Assembly: GCA_034428935.1 (NCBI GenBank)
Contig: DAOUHB010000063.1
Coordinates: 1 to 24,795 of the forward strand
DNA from: JAAYZQ01 sp034428935
GTDB taxonomy: Bacteria; Chloroflexota; Anaerolineae; JAAYZQ01
Length of the DNA stretch: 24,795 bases
Direction of reading: 5' to 3'
Positions 14,370 to 21,506 of the stretch are shown piece after piece. Each line of letters starts with the position of its first letter. Within the stretch, counting starts at the first letter, position 1. The notes beneath the pieces are model-generated. The model did not search any database. It saw only the letters and a list, made by a program, of their open reading frames with translations, and was not told the origin of the DNA. The position numbers and the translations under genes are program-made.

Positions 14370-16154
14370 ATGCGCGAGCACGATTTTCCAGGGCCCAAGC
14401 TCATCGTCCGGCACACAGGCCAGCGGTTTTCCCTGGCCGAGGGGCCGGTGACCATCGGCCGGGACGACGACAATCGCATCATCCTGGCCGACAGCCGTGC
14501 TTCGCGCCACCACGCCGTCATCGAGGACAGGGCCGGCACGTTCGTGGTCCAGGACTTGCGGAGCGCCAACGGGACCCTGGTCAACGGGCGGCGGGTGGCC
14601 GGTACCCAGGTCCTGCGCCAGGGCGATGCCATCCATATCGGCGACACCATCCTGGATGTGCACCTGGCGCCTGGCATCGACCCGGGGGCCACGATCCAGG
14701 CCGTCCGTGCCGCGCCGCCGGGGGTGTATACGCCCGGGGATTTCGGCACCCAGACCCAGCAGGTGGGCGCCGATTGGCGCCAGGACTCACAGCCAGCGTC
14801 GCGCTGGCCGGTGATCATCGCCGGGCTGCTGGTGGTCGGGCTCATTGCCGCCATCGCCATATTGGCCATCCTGCTGTTGGGGCGGGACGGGGCGGCCCCG
14901 GCGAACGTCGTGCTGGAATCACCGGCCAACGGCAGCCAGGTGAGCGCCGGCAGCGAGGTAAGCCTGGAAGCTACGGCCAGCGGCGAGGCCATCACCAGCC
15001 TGGAGCTGTTGGTCGACGGGGTCGTGGCGGCCACTGCCAGCAGCCCTGACGCGGGCGGAACCGATTCCCTGCGGGTCCAGACGCCCTGGATCTTTGAGAC
15101 GGGCACGCACATCATCTCTGCCCGGGCGCGAACGGCGGGCGGTGGGGTGACAGAGCCGGTGGCGGCCAGCCTACTCGTCGTCGACGAGGGCGTGGCCCAG
15201 GTGAGCCCCACGGCCGCGCCGCCTGCCATCACCGAGGAACCGGGTCCCGTGGAGACGACGCCCGAGGCGCCGACAGCGGTGCCTTCCCCTCCTGAGGCGG
15301 CCACCGAGTCAGCCACGATCACACCGTCGCCCACCACCGAGGCGCCCACCGGCACTCCGGAGGGCAGCGAACAGCCCCAACCGGCCGGCCCGGGGACCAT
15401 CACCGGCTTCGAGGAGTTTGGCACCTGGAGTCGGGGAGCCCAGGCCAACGGCACCTTTGCCCAGTCGTCAGAGCAGGTCCACAGCGGGAGGCAGGCCGGC
15501 CGGCTGGATTACAGCTTTCCCTCGGGCGACAATGACTTTGTCGTCTTTCTGCAATCGTTCCCCCTGGAGGGACGGCCCAACCAGATCACTGCCTGGGTTT
15601 ATGGCGACGGGGGCGGCCACTATCTCAACGCCTGGATCCTGGACGCCGCGGGAGAGACCCTGCAGTTCACCTTCGGGCGGGTGCGGCACAGCGGCTGGCA
15701 GCAGATGATCGCCTGGCTGCAGCCCGGCGACCCCTGGCCGGCGGGCAACATCGATGGGCCGTCCAACGGCGTCGTCGATTACCCTATCCGCTTTCGCGCC
15801 CTGGTGCTGGACGACGCGCCCGATTCGTTCAGCGGTAGCGGCACCATCTACCTCGACGATCTGGGCTACGGCGAGGCCAGCGCCCCGCCCCCCACGGCCA
15901 CGAACACGCCCGCGCCCGCCGCCCCGGGACCGATCATCCAGTTCTGGGCCGACGACACGACCATATCGGCCGGAGAGGCCACCGTCCTGCGCTGGCACGT
16001 GGAAAACGTGTCGGCGATCTACCTGAACGGTGACCCGGTCACCGGCCCGGACGGAAGCCGCAGGGTCCGGCCCTCCACGACCACCACCTATCGCCTGCGG
16101 GTCGTGTACCCCGGCGGCGAAGAGGTGTTGCGGGTGACCATCACGGTCAATTAG
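14370..16154 (+). CDS. Membrane-spanning FHA-domain protein with Ig-like and jelly-roll-like outer domains
   Basis: The 594-residue protein starts with a cytoplasmic FHA domain (about 10-100), which binds phosphothreonine; the key residues are present as GR (30-31), SRH (45-47), NGT (67-69) and NG (72-73). A single membrane helix follows at about 145-171. Outside lie an Ig-like domain (about 175-270, starting SPANGSQVSAGSEVSLEA), a Pro/Thr/Glu-rich linker (about 270-345), a beta-rich domain resembling carbohydrate-binding jelly rolls (about 345-505, FEEFGTWSRGAQANGTF and ending IYLDDLGYGE), a second Pro/Ala linker and a C-terminal Ig-like domain (about 523-594, ISAGEATVLRWHVENV). It probably links an external, perhaps glycan, ligand to Ser/Thr kinase signalling; no kinase gene is in the window. 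It converges with the BtpA gene, 7 bases away. Confidence 0.85.
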   Translation: MREHDFPGPKLIVRHTGQRFSLAEGPVTIGRDDDNRIILADSRASRHHAVIEDRAGTFVVQDLRSANGTLVNGRRVAGTQVLRQGDAIHIGDTILDVHLAPGIDPGATIQAVRAAPPGVYTPGDFGTQTQQVGADWRQDSQPASRWPVIIAGLLVVGLIAAIAILAILLLGRDGAAPANVVLESPANGSQVSAGSEVSLEATASGEAITSLELLVDGVVAATASSPDAGGTDSLRVQTPWIFETGTHIISARARTAGGGVTEPVAASLLVVDEGVAQVSPTAAPPAITEEPGPVETTPEAPTAVPSPPEAATESATITPSPTTEAPTGTPEGSEQPQPAGPGTITGFEEFGTWSRGAQANGTFAQSSEQVHSGRQAGRLDYSFPSGDNDFVVFLQSFPLEGRPNQITAWVYGDGGGHYLNAWILDAAGETLQFTFGRVRHSGWQQMIAWLQPGDPWPAGNIDGPSNGVVDYPIRFRALVLDDAPDSFSGSGTIYLDDLGYGEASAPPPTATNTPAPAAPGPIIQFWADDTTISAGEATVLRWHVENVSAIYLNGDPVTGPDGSRRVRPSTTTTYRLRVVYPGGEEVLRVTITVN

Positions 16155-16161
16155 CGGCCCG

Positions 16162-17019
16162 TCAGCCGGCGCGCAGTGCCTTGACGACCTCCATGTAGCG
16201 CCGCACGCGCTCCACGTCGACGGGATTCTCCATCACGCCATCGACCTTCAGGCTGCTGCCGACGATGGCGCCATCGGCATAGCGCAGGAACTCGGCGACG
16301 TTCTCGGCGGTGGTGCCGCTGCCCATCAGGATGGGGCGGGTGGCCGCCTCCCTGGCCCGGCGCACCTTGTCCACCGGTGGGGCGTCGCCCGTCATCCGGC
16401 CGGAGACGATGAGGGCATCGGCGCCATAGAACTCGGTCCACTCGACGTGGGTCTCCAGGTCGAGGCCGGGAAAGGGCAGGGAGTGCTTCTTGTCCACGTC
16501 GGCAAAGAGCCGGATCCCCTCCGCGTCCAGCTCCTTGCGCTTGCGCAGCAGGTCGGCGGCGCAGCCGCGGTCCAGGTCGCCCGTATCCCACAGGCGCGCG
16601 CCGGTGAGGATGCAAACCCGCATAAAGTCCAGGTCGGCGGCGATGGCGATGGACAGCTCGGCCCGCCACCCGTTGTGGATGACGTTCGCGCCCACGGGCA
16701 CCCCGGCCATCTCCTTGACCTTGCGCGCCGCCACCGCCTGGGCGGTCACCGCCTCGAGCTGCACGTCGCCCGCCACATAGTAGGGCAGATCCCACATGTT
16801 TTCCACCACCAGCCCGTCGACGCCGCCCTCCAGCAGAGCCTCGGCGTCACGCAGGGCATGATCCAGGATCGTGCCCATCCCGTAGCCCGTATACCCCGGC
16901 GAGCCGGGCAGGGGCCACAGGTGTATCATGCCGATGACCGGCTTTTCCACGCCAAACATCTGGGCCAGCGAGCCCAGGCGCAGGTCATCCAACCGCCGCT
17001 TCCACGCTACTTCCACCAC
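16162..17019 (-). CDS. BtpA/SgcQ-family TIM-barrel protein
   Basis: The 285-residue protein matches the BtpA family (PF03437): KPVIGMIHLWPLPGSPGY near the N-terminus, GGVDGLVVENMWDLPY, GVPVGANVIHN, and the phosphate-binding-like MGSGTTAENVAEFLRYADGAIVGSSLKVDG near the end. BtpA was named for its effect on photosystem I in cyanobacteria, and SgcQ belongs to an E. coli sugar-use operon. The fold is a TIM barrel related to nucleoside- or sugar-phosphate enzymes, but the reaction is not established. The start codon at 17017-17019 (minus strand) overlaps the end of the upstream PfkB kinase by 13 bases and follows an AAAAGGAGGG ribosome-binding site inside it. The pairing suggests that it acts on a product of that kinase. 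Confidence 0.87.
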   Translation of the reverse strand: MVEVAWKRRLDDLRLGSLAQMFGVEKPVIGMIHLWPLPGSPGYTGYGMGTILDHALRDAEALLEGGVDGLVVENMWDLPYYVAGDVQLEAVTAQAVAARKVKEMAGVPVGANVIHNGWRAELSIAIAADLDFMRVCILTGARLWDTGDLDRGCAADLLRKRKELDAEGIRLFADVDKKHSLPFPGLDLETHVEWTEFYGADALIVSGRMTGDAPPVDKVRRAREAATRPILMGSGTTAENVAEFLRYADGAIVGSSLKVDGVMENPVDVERVRRYMEVVKALRAG

Positions 17020-18026
17020 GGTTTTCCCTCCTTTTCAGGCGCAGTGGACAGGGCCGTCACCAGGCCGATGACCTGGTCGAGGGTCTCGTGGTCCACTTCC
17101 TGGTTATTCCTCAACAGTTGCAACACCTCCTGGGCGGCGGGTCCGGCCGTGGACGCCCCCACGCGGGTGGCCGACATGGCGCCCAGGGCATTGCCCAGCA
17201 GCGCGGCGCCGTGCCAGCTCAGCCCTCCCAGGAAGCCGGCAATGAGCCCCGCGTCGAAATTGTCGCCCGCCCCGGTGCTGTCGCGGGCCTGAACGGCAAA
17301 GCCGGGAACCCGCAGAACGCCCCGGGACGTGACCACCAGGCTGCCCTGCCTGCCCAGCTTGATGGCCACCACATCTACCCCCGCCTCGACGAGTGCCCGG
17401 GCGCACTCCTCGGGCGCCGACCTGGCGGCCAACTGCCGCGCCTCGGCCAGGCTGGGCAGCAGGATGTTGACCTGGGGCAGCAGAGCCCTCATCTCGCCGG
17501 CGGCATCGTAGGAGACGGCCATGCCGGGATCGAGGCTGACCGTCAGGCCGTGCCGGCAGGCAAGGGCAAGGGCGCGCAGGGCTGCGCTGCGCTGGGGCTC
17601 GGTCAGCAGCGCATAGCCCGAAAGGTGAAACAGCCGGGCGCTGCAGATCTCGTTCTCGTCGATCTGGTCGGGGTCGGTAAAGACGTTCGCCCCTCGATGG
17701 CCCAGGATGGTACGCTCGCCATCGGGCGTGACCACGACGTACATCAGGCCGGTCATGGCCGCCGGGTCACGTTGCAGGGCCGACGGGCTGACGCCCGCCT
17801 CGCTGAGGCAGCCAAAGACCTTGAGCGCCCACGAGTCGGGCCCCAGGCGGGCGATGAGCGACGTCGAGATGCCCATGCGCGCCAGCGCCAGCGCCGTGTT
17901 GGTGGCCGACCCGCCGCAGTGGATCTCGGTTGACGACGCCAGTGCATCCCCTCCCTTGTCCGGGAAGGCAGCGAAATGGGCAATGATATCCACGTTGGCG
18001 TCGCCCAGGGCGACCACGTCGGCCAT
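17007..18026 (-). CDS. PfkB-family carbohydrate or nucleoside kinase
   Basis: The 339-residue protein has the ribokinase/PfkB fold (PF00294). It opens with VALGDANVDI, has the sugar-binding GGSATNTALALARMG (38-52), and the catalytic signature DSTGAGDNFDAG (249-260) with the base Asp255. It would transfer phosphate from ATP to a sugar or nucleoside hydroxyl in the cytoplasm; substrate cannot be read from sequence. The start at 18026 (MADVVALGDAN) is chosen because the conserved beta strand begins there; the longer frame to 18122 would cross the predicted promoter. A GGAGCGGAGAAG stretch lies just upstream. It is the first gene of a two-gene minus-strand unit with the BtpA-like gene, overlapping by 13 bases. 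Confidence 0.88.
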   Translation of the reverse strand: MADVVALGDANVDIIAHFAAFPDKGGDALASSTEIHCGGSATNTALALARMGISTSLIARLGPDSWALKVFGCLSEAGVSPSALQRDPAAMTGLMYVVVTPDGERTILGHRGANVFTDPDQIDENEICSARLFHLSGYALLTEPQRSAALRALALACRHGLTVSLDPGMAVSYDAAGEMRALLPQVNILLPSLAEARQLAARSAPEECARALVEAGVDVVAIKLGRQGSLVVTSRGVLRVPGFAVQARDSTGAGDNFDAGLIAGFLGGLSWHGAALLGNALGAMSATRVGASTAGPAAQEVLQLLRNNQEVDHETLDQVIGLVTALSTAPEKEGKPWWK

Positions 18027-18066
18027 GATGACCGCTTCTCCGCTCCTCAAGCTGCCTGCTGGCCCT

Positions 18067-18095
18067 ATTGTATCACACTTGAGACCGGACTTCCA
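18067..18095 (-). promoter_or_regulatory. Predicted promoter of the kinase-BtpA unit
   Basis: Read on the minus strand, TACAAT (18072 to 18067) is preceded by TGA, giving an extended -10. A weak -35 (TGGAAG, 18095 to 18090) lies 17 bases upstream. Transcription would start near 18060, about 35 bases before the ATG at 18026. It is divergent from the promoter of the PDZ gene. Confidence 0.5.
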
Positions 18096-18166
18096 TTTTG
18101 TACCCCTGGAGAGATGCAGCACCGGACTCCTCCCGTTAAGTCCGAGTCGCCTTTTGCGCCGATTTG

Positions 18167-18175
18167 TGCTACAAT
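18167..18175 (+). promoter_or_regulatory. Predicted extended -10 promoter of the PDZ gene
   Basis: TGCTACAAT (18167-18175) is a good extended -10 element located 34 bases before the ATG. No clear -35 lies 17 bases upstream, so the call rests on the extended -10 alone and on its match with other promoters in this window. Confidence 0.45.
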
Positions 18176-18208
18176 ACGGAGCAGACGCTCATTTTTGGAG
18201 GGAGTGCT

Positions 18209-18757
18209 ATGGAAAACGAACGACAACGCCTGGTTGCCATCGTTGCCGCCATCGCCATCGCCGGGTTGCTCCTGAGCTGCGTCGCCGGCGCCCTGGCCGG
18301 CGGCCTGGCCGGGCTCTTTGTAGGGCGGCACCAGGCCCGGTTGGCCGCCGAACGTACGTTTGCCCGGGAATTGGCAGAAGAAGCCGTTCCGTTGCGCGAT
18401 GAGCTTCCTGTGCCCGTGCCCGAGTTCCCGGAATCGACGCCCTTTGTCCAGCCGAGTATCGAGGGCGCAATCGTCGTCGACGTCATGGAAGGGACCCCTG
18501 CCGAGGAGGCAGGCTTGCGGCCCGGTGACGTCATCGTCGCCGTGGAGGACGTGCCCATTGACCGCAACCACCTGCTGCCCGCCGTCCTGGCGCAATACGA
18601 GCCGGGCGACCGCGTCACCATCGAGTTCTGGCGAGGGGGCAGGCAGCGAGCGGTGCCGGTCACCCTGGGCGAGAACCCGGACGATCCCGAGCTGCCCTAC
18701 CTGGGGGTGCGCTTCCGCATGAACCTGGAGCCCGATTATAACCTGCCTGGCGGCTAG
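18209..18757 (+). CDS. Membrane-anchored PDZ-domain protein
   Basis: The 182-residue protein has an N-terminal hydrophobic anchor (about 8-38; VAIVAAIAIAGLLLSCVAGALAG begins it), a short Pro-rich spacer, and one PDZ domain (about 80-165) with the typical GTPAEEAGLRPGDVIVAVED motif. No HtrA-type protease domain precedes the PDZ domain and no catalytic triad is visible, so it is probably an extracytoplasmic binding module. LLSC at 21-24 resembles a lipobox, but hydrophobic sequence continues after the Cys, which favours a membrane helix. The ATG at 18209 follows GGAGGGAG by 4-5 bases. The last codons and the TAG stop (18755-18757) lie in the first bases of a tandem repeat array, so the present C-terminus may have been set by that array. 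Confidence 0.8.
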   Translation: MENERQRLVAIVAAIAIAGLLLSCVAGALAGGLAGLFVGRHQARLAAERTFARELAEEAVPLRDELPVPVPEFPESTPFVQPSIEGAIVVDVMEGTPAEEAGLRPGDVIVAVEDVPIDRNHLLPAVLAQYEPGDRVTIEFWRGGRQRAVPVTLGENPDDPELPYLGVRFRMNLEPDYNLPGG

Positions 18758-19154
18758 CAAGTTGTTGGAGAGGTGCCTGCGCTTGTCGGTTCGTAATAGG
18801 CGATTTATCGCCAAGAGCCGCGCTGAAGCGCGCACTACGAACGGCCAAGAACCGCGCGCACTACGAACGGCTCTCCCACTGGCGGCTAGCAAGTTGTTGG
18901 AGAGGTGCCTGCGCTTGTCGGTTCGTAGTAGGCGATTTATCGCCAAGAGCCGCGCTGAAGCGCGCACTACGAACGGCCAAGAACTGCGCGCACTACGAAC
19001 GGCTCTCTGACTGGCGGCTAGCAAGTTGTTGGAGAGGTGCCTGCGCTTGTCGGTTCGTAGTGGGCGATTTATCGCCAAGAACCGCGCTGAAGCGCGCACT
19101 ACGAACGGCCAAGAACCGCGCGCACTACGAACGGCTCTCCCACTGGCGGCTAGC
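18749..19154. repeat. Three tandem 132-bp repeats rich in palindromes, plus a 10-bp partial copy
   Basis: Units start at 18749, 18881 and 19013, each 132 bp, and a truncated fourth copy (GGCGGCTAGC) starts at 19145. The copies differ at only a few positions. Each unit has a GTTCGTAGT arm (GTTCGTAAT in unit 1), a hairpin GGCGAT-TT-ATCGCC (18799-18812 in unit 1), a hairpin CGCGCT-GA-AGCGCG (18819-18832), and two copies of ACTACGAAC (18834 and 18861), the second after a shortened CGCGCG stretch. GTTCGTAGT can pair with either ACTACGAAC copy, so each unit could fold as a three-way junction. There is no uniform repeat-spacer pattern, so it is not CRISPR. The array fills the gap between the PDZ and glycosyltransferase genes. 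Confidence 0.92.
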
Positions 19155-19288
19155 CAGTAGAACCTTCGGGCGAGCCAGACACCTCCTTGATCACAGGCCA
19201 AACCGGCGCTGCGCCGCCGGCCAGCTCGCAAGACGGGCTGCCGGCGGTGAGCGTACCGTACCAGTCGCAGTGCCCATCAGCTCGCGCT
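19155..19288. other. Non-coding gap with a strong hairpin at 19214-19247
   Basis: Between the repeat array and the glycosyltransferase promoter no gene is supported. It holds one strong imperfect hairpin: CCGCCGG-C-CAGC (19214-19225, single bulged C) pairs with GCTGCCGGCGG (19237-19247) around an 11-base loop. No T-run follows. It could stop transcription from the PDZ gene by a non-canonical route, or be incidental GC-rich sequence. Confidence 0.35.
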
Positions 19289-19317
19289 TTGCAATTATCC
19301 CGCAGATGGGGTACAAT
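19289..19317 (+). promoter_or_regulatory. Predicted promoter of the glycosyltransferase gene
   Basis: TTGCAA (19289-19294), a 17-base spacer and TACAAT (19312-19317). Transcription would start near 19324, which excludes the start codons upstream of this point and supports the TTG at 19387. Confidence 0.6.
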
Positions 19318-19386
19318 CCCCATGGTCTGTCCCGCCAGATCGTGGGATACCGGGCCGCCAGCACGATCATAGAACTGGGGTGTTCT

Positions 19387-20613
19387 TTGAGCAAAGGAGA
19401 CGAGAGCGCCGTACAACCGTACAAGATCCTCATGATCGCCCCGACGTCATTCTTTTCCGACTACGGGTGTTCGGTGCGGATTCTAGAGGAAGCACGGGTT
19501 CTCCAGAGGCTGGGCCACGACCTCGTCGTCTGCACCTACCGCAACGGCCAGGACGTGCCCGGGCTCCATATTCGGCGCACCCCAAGCATCCCCTTTCGAG
19601 AGCATTACGAGGTCGGCTCCTCGCTGCACAAGGTCGGCTTTGACTTCCTGCTCTTCTGGACCGTGCTGCGCTCTGCCCTGCGCCGGCGGCCCGACGTCAT
19701 CCACGCCCACATGCACGAAGGAGCCCTCATCGGGCTGGTCGTCTCTCGACTGTTGCGCATCCCCCTGGTCTTTGACCTCCAGGGCAGCCTGACCGGCGAA
19801 ATGCTCGACCATCGTTTCCTGCACAAGGACAGCATCTTCTACCAGCCCTTGCGCTGGCTGGAAAGGACCATCAACCAGCGCTCACCGCTGATCCTCACCA
19901 GCTCGGCCAATGCCCGCGACATGCTCGTCGACGAGTTCGACTGTTGCTCCGACCGCATCCAGCCAGTGCCCGACTGCGTGGACACGAGCTTTTTCTATCC
20001 GGCCCTGGAAGAAGAGAGAGCCGAGATGGCCGTTTTGCGGGCAAACCTCGGCATTCCCCAGGGAGCCCAAATCGTGGTCTACCTCGGGCTCCTGGCCCAC
20101 TACCAGGGCACAGACCTGCTCATCCAGGCTGCGAAGCGAGTTGTCACCCAGCGCGATGACGTCCATTTTCTGATCATGGGTTTTCCCGCGGTGGAGCACT
20201 ACCGGGAGTTGGCTCACGAGATGGGTGTGGGCCGGTTCACCACCTTTACCGGCAAGGTTCCCTACGAACATGCGAGGGATTTTTTGGCCATGGGCAAAGT
20301 GGCCGTGGCCCCCAAGCTGTCGGCGACAGAGGGCTGTGGCAAGATCCTGAACTACATGGCCATGGGGCTGCCGGTGGTCTCCTTTGACACACCCGTGAGC
20401 CGCGAGTACCTGGGCGCGCAGGGCATCTATGCCCGCCCCGGCGATCCCGACTCCCTGGCGCAGGCACTGCTCGTCGCCCTCAACGGCGACCACCGCGCCC
20501 GGGCAGCCCAACTGCGGGAGACTGCCACCCGCTGCTATTCCTCGGAGCAGGCCGCCGGCGCCATTCTTCAGGCCTACGGCGCGGTTTGCCACCGGCCGGC
20601 AAGCGTGCTATAA
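19387..20613 (+). CDS. GT4-family glycosyltransferase
   Basis: The 408-residue protein has the two-Rossmann-domain layout of GT4 retaining glycosyltransferases (Glycos_transf_1). The N-terminal part shows IAPTSFFSDYGCSVRILEEARVL, the usual acceptor-side start, with PDVIHAHMHEGAL and the interdomain PVPDCVDTSFFYP. The C-terminal half has VVYLGLLAHYQGTDLLIQAA, FTGKVPYEHARDFLAMG and the nucleotide-sugar region ATEGCGKILNYMAMGLPVVSFD. The second Glu of the usual EX7E motif appears as Asn. It probably adds a sugar in surface-glycan assembly at the inner membrane. TTG 19387 is chosen as start: it lies after the promoter and GGGGTG precedes it; ATG 19432 is the alternative. Its stop codon is inside the -10 box of the next gene's promoter. 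Confidence 0.87.
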   Translation: MSKGDESAVQPYKILMIAPTSFFSDYGCSVRILEEARVLQRLGHDLVVCTYRNGQDVPGLHIRRTPSIPFREHYEVGSSLHKVGFDFLLFWTVLRSALRRRPDVIHAHMHEGALIGLVVSRLLRIPLVFDLQGSLTGEMLDHRFLHKDSIFYQPLRWLERTINQRSPLILTSSANARDMLVDEFDCCSDRIQPVPDCVDTSFFYPALEEERAEMAVLRANLGIPQGAQIVVYLGLLAHYQGTDLLIQAAKRVVTQRDDVHFLIMGFPAVEHYRELAHEMGVGRFTTFTGKVPYEHARDFLAMGKVAVAPKLSATEGCGKILNYMAMGLPVVSFDTPVSREYLGAQGIYARPGDPDSLAQALLVALNGDHRARAAQLRETATRCYSSEQAAGAILQAYGAVCHRPASVL

Positions 20614-20614
20614 T
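20586..20614 (+). promoter_or_regulatory. Predicted promoter of the export permease and phosphodiesterase genes
   Basis: TTGCCA (20586-20591), a 17-base spacer and TATAAT (20609-20614) with TG at 20606-20607. The -10 overlaps the TAA stop of the glycosyltransferase gene. Transcription would start near 20621, only about 18 bases before the ATG at 20639. Confidence 0.65.
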
Positions 20615-20638
20615 GCGGCGCTCATTGGAGAGTTGTCC

Positions 20639-21445
20639 ATGATCGCTCGAGTTCGCGAGCTCGTTTGCTATAGAGAACTGATCCGTAACCTGGTAATCCG
20701 TGACCTCAAGGTGCGCTACAAGGGCTCAGCCTTGGGGTTTCTGTGGTCGCTCCTCAACCCCCTGCTCATGACCGCAGTCTTTACCGTGGTGTTTACGGTC
20801 ATGCTGCCCCAGAACATTGCCAACTTTCCGGTCTTTTTCATGGCCGGCTTTCTGCCCTGGACCTTTCTCTCGTCGTCGGTGTTGGGCGGCACGAGCTCTA
20901 TCGTCAGGAACTCGCACCTGATCAAGAAGGTCTACTTCCCGCGCGAGATCCTGCCGCTGGCCGAGGTGCTCTCGAACCTGGTCAACTTCTTGCTGGCCAT
21001 GATCGTGCTCTTTGGCCTCGTCATCGCCTCCGGCATTCCCATCACGCCGGCGGTGTTGATGCTGCCCCTGATCGTACTGGCCCAGTTGGCCTTTACCCTG
21101 GGCATCGCCATGATCCTGTCGACGGCCAACGTGTTTTACCGGGACACACAGCACATCATGGAAGTGGTCATGCAGGCCTGGTTCTTTCTCACGCCCATCT
21201 TTTATTCCATCGACCGCCTCCCTTCAGACGCGCACCTGCTGGGCATCGTCATCGACGTGCGCCTCTGGGCCCGGCGCCTGAATCCCATGGCATCGCTGGT
21301 CGCCTCGTACCAGGATGTGCTCTACTGGGGTGAGTTTAGCGGACTCGACTTTTTTCTGAGGACGTTCGTCACGTGCGTCCTCGTCTTGCTGATCGGCTAC
21401 GTGGTGTTCTGCCGTTTCAGCAGTGTATTTGGTGAAGAAACCTGA
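20639..21445 (+). CDS. ABC-2 polysaccharide export permease (Wzm/TagG/RfbA-like)
   Basis: The 268-residue membrane protein has six predicted helices and the family opening ELIRNLVIRDLKVRYKGSALGFLWSLLNPLLM (residues 13 onward), which is diagnostic of the permeases that export O-antigen, teichoic acid or capsule. Further family signs are FPVFFMAGFLPWTF, HLIKKVYFPREILPLA and the ANVFYRDTQHIMEV segment. ATG 20639 has GGAGAG 7 bases before it. The protein needs an ATPase partner of the Wzt/TagH type, normally the adjacent gene, but none lies in this stretch; the neighbours are a glycosyltransferase upstream and AP-superfamily enzymes downstream. The partner must be encoded elsewhere or supplied by another system. 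Confidence 0.9.
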   Translation: MIARVRELVCYRELIRNLVIRDLKVRYKGSALGFLWSLLNPLLMTAVFTVVFTVMLPQNIANFPVFFMAGFLPWTFLSSSVLGGTSSIVRNSHLIKKVYFPREILPLAEVLSNLVNFLLAMIVLFGLVIASGIPITPAVLMLPLIVLAQLAFTLGIAMILSTANVFYRDTQHIMEVVMQAWFFLTPIFYSIDRLPSDAHLLGIVIDVRLWARRLNPMASLVASYQDVLYWGEFSGLDFFLRTFVTCVLVLLIGYVVFCRFSSVFGEET

Positions 21446-21501
21446 TGGGGGCGACGCGCCTGGCTCCCGGCCAGGCGCTGTGACCCCCACCTTTGAAAGG
21501 T
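21446..21501 (+). other. Strong intercistronic hairpin before the first phosphodiesterase gene
   Basis: The 61-base gap is nearly filled by structure. TGGGGG (21446-21451) pairs with CCCCCA (21484-21489), and inside it GCGCCTGGC (21456-21464) pairs perfectly with GCCAGGCGC (21470-21478) around a TCCCG loop. A further palindrome, ACCTTTGAAAGGT (21489-21501), contains the GAAAGG ribosome-binding site of the next gene. No T-run follows, so message processing, stability or partial attenuation of translation is more likely than termination. Confidence 0.5.
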
Positions 21502-21506
21502 CGTTC

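Noticed and set aside
18269..18280. Lipoprotein signal (LLSC) in the PDZ protein
   Set aside because: Hydrophobic sequence continues for about 15 residues after the Cys, and the N-terminal charge pattern is atypical; a plain membrane anchor is more likely.
18762..19010. An 82-residue open frame running through the repeats
   Set aside because: The 132-bp unit is a multiple of three, so any open frame stays open from unit to unit. There is no ribosome-binding site and the sequence is only the translated repeat.
18749..19154. CRISPR array
   Set aside because: Units are 132 bp, contiguous and nearly identical along their whole length; there are no unique spacers and no cas genes.
19060..19386. 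Upstream extension of the glycosyltransferase frame through the third repeat unit
   Set aside because: It reads through repeat sequence and across the predicted promoter (19289-19317), lacks a ribosome-binding site, and adds residues with no family resemblance; TTG 19387 fits better.
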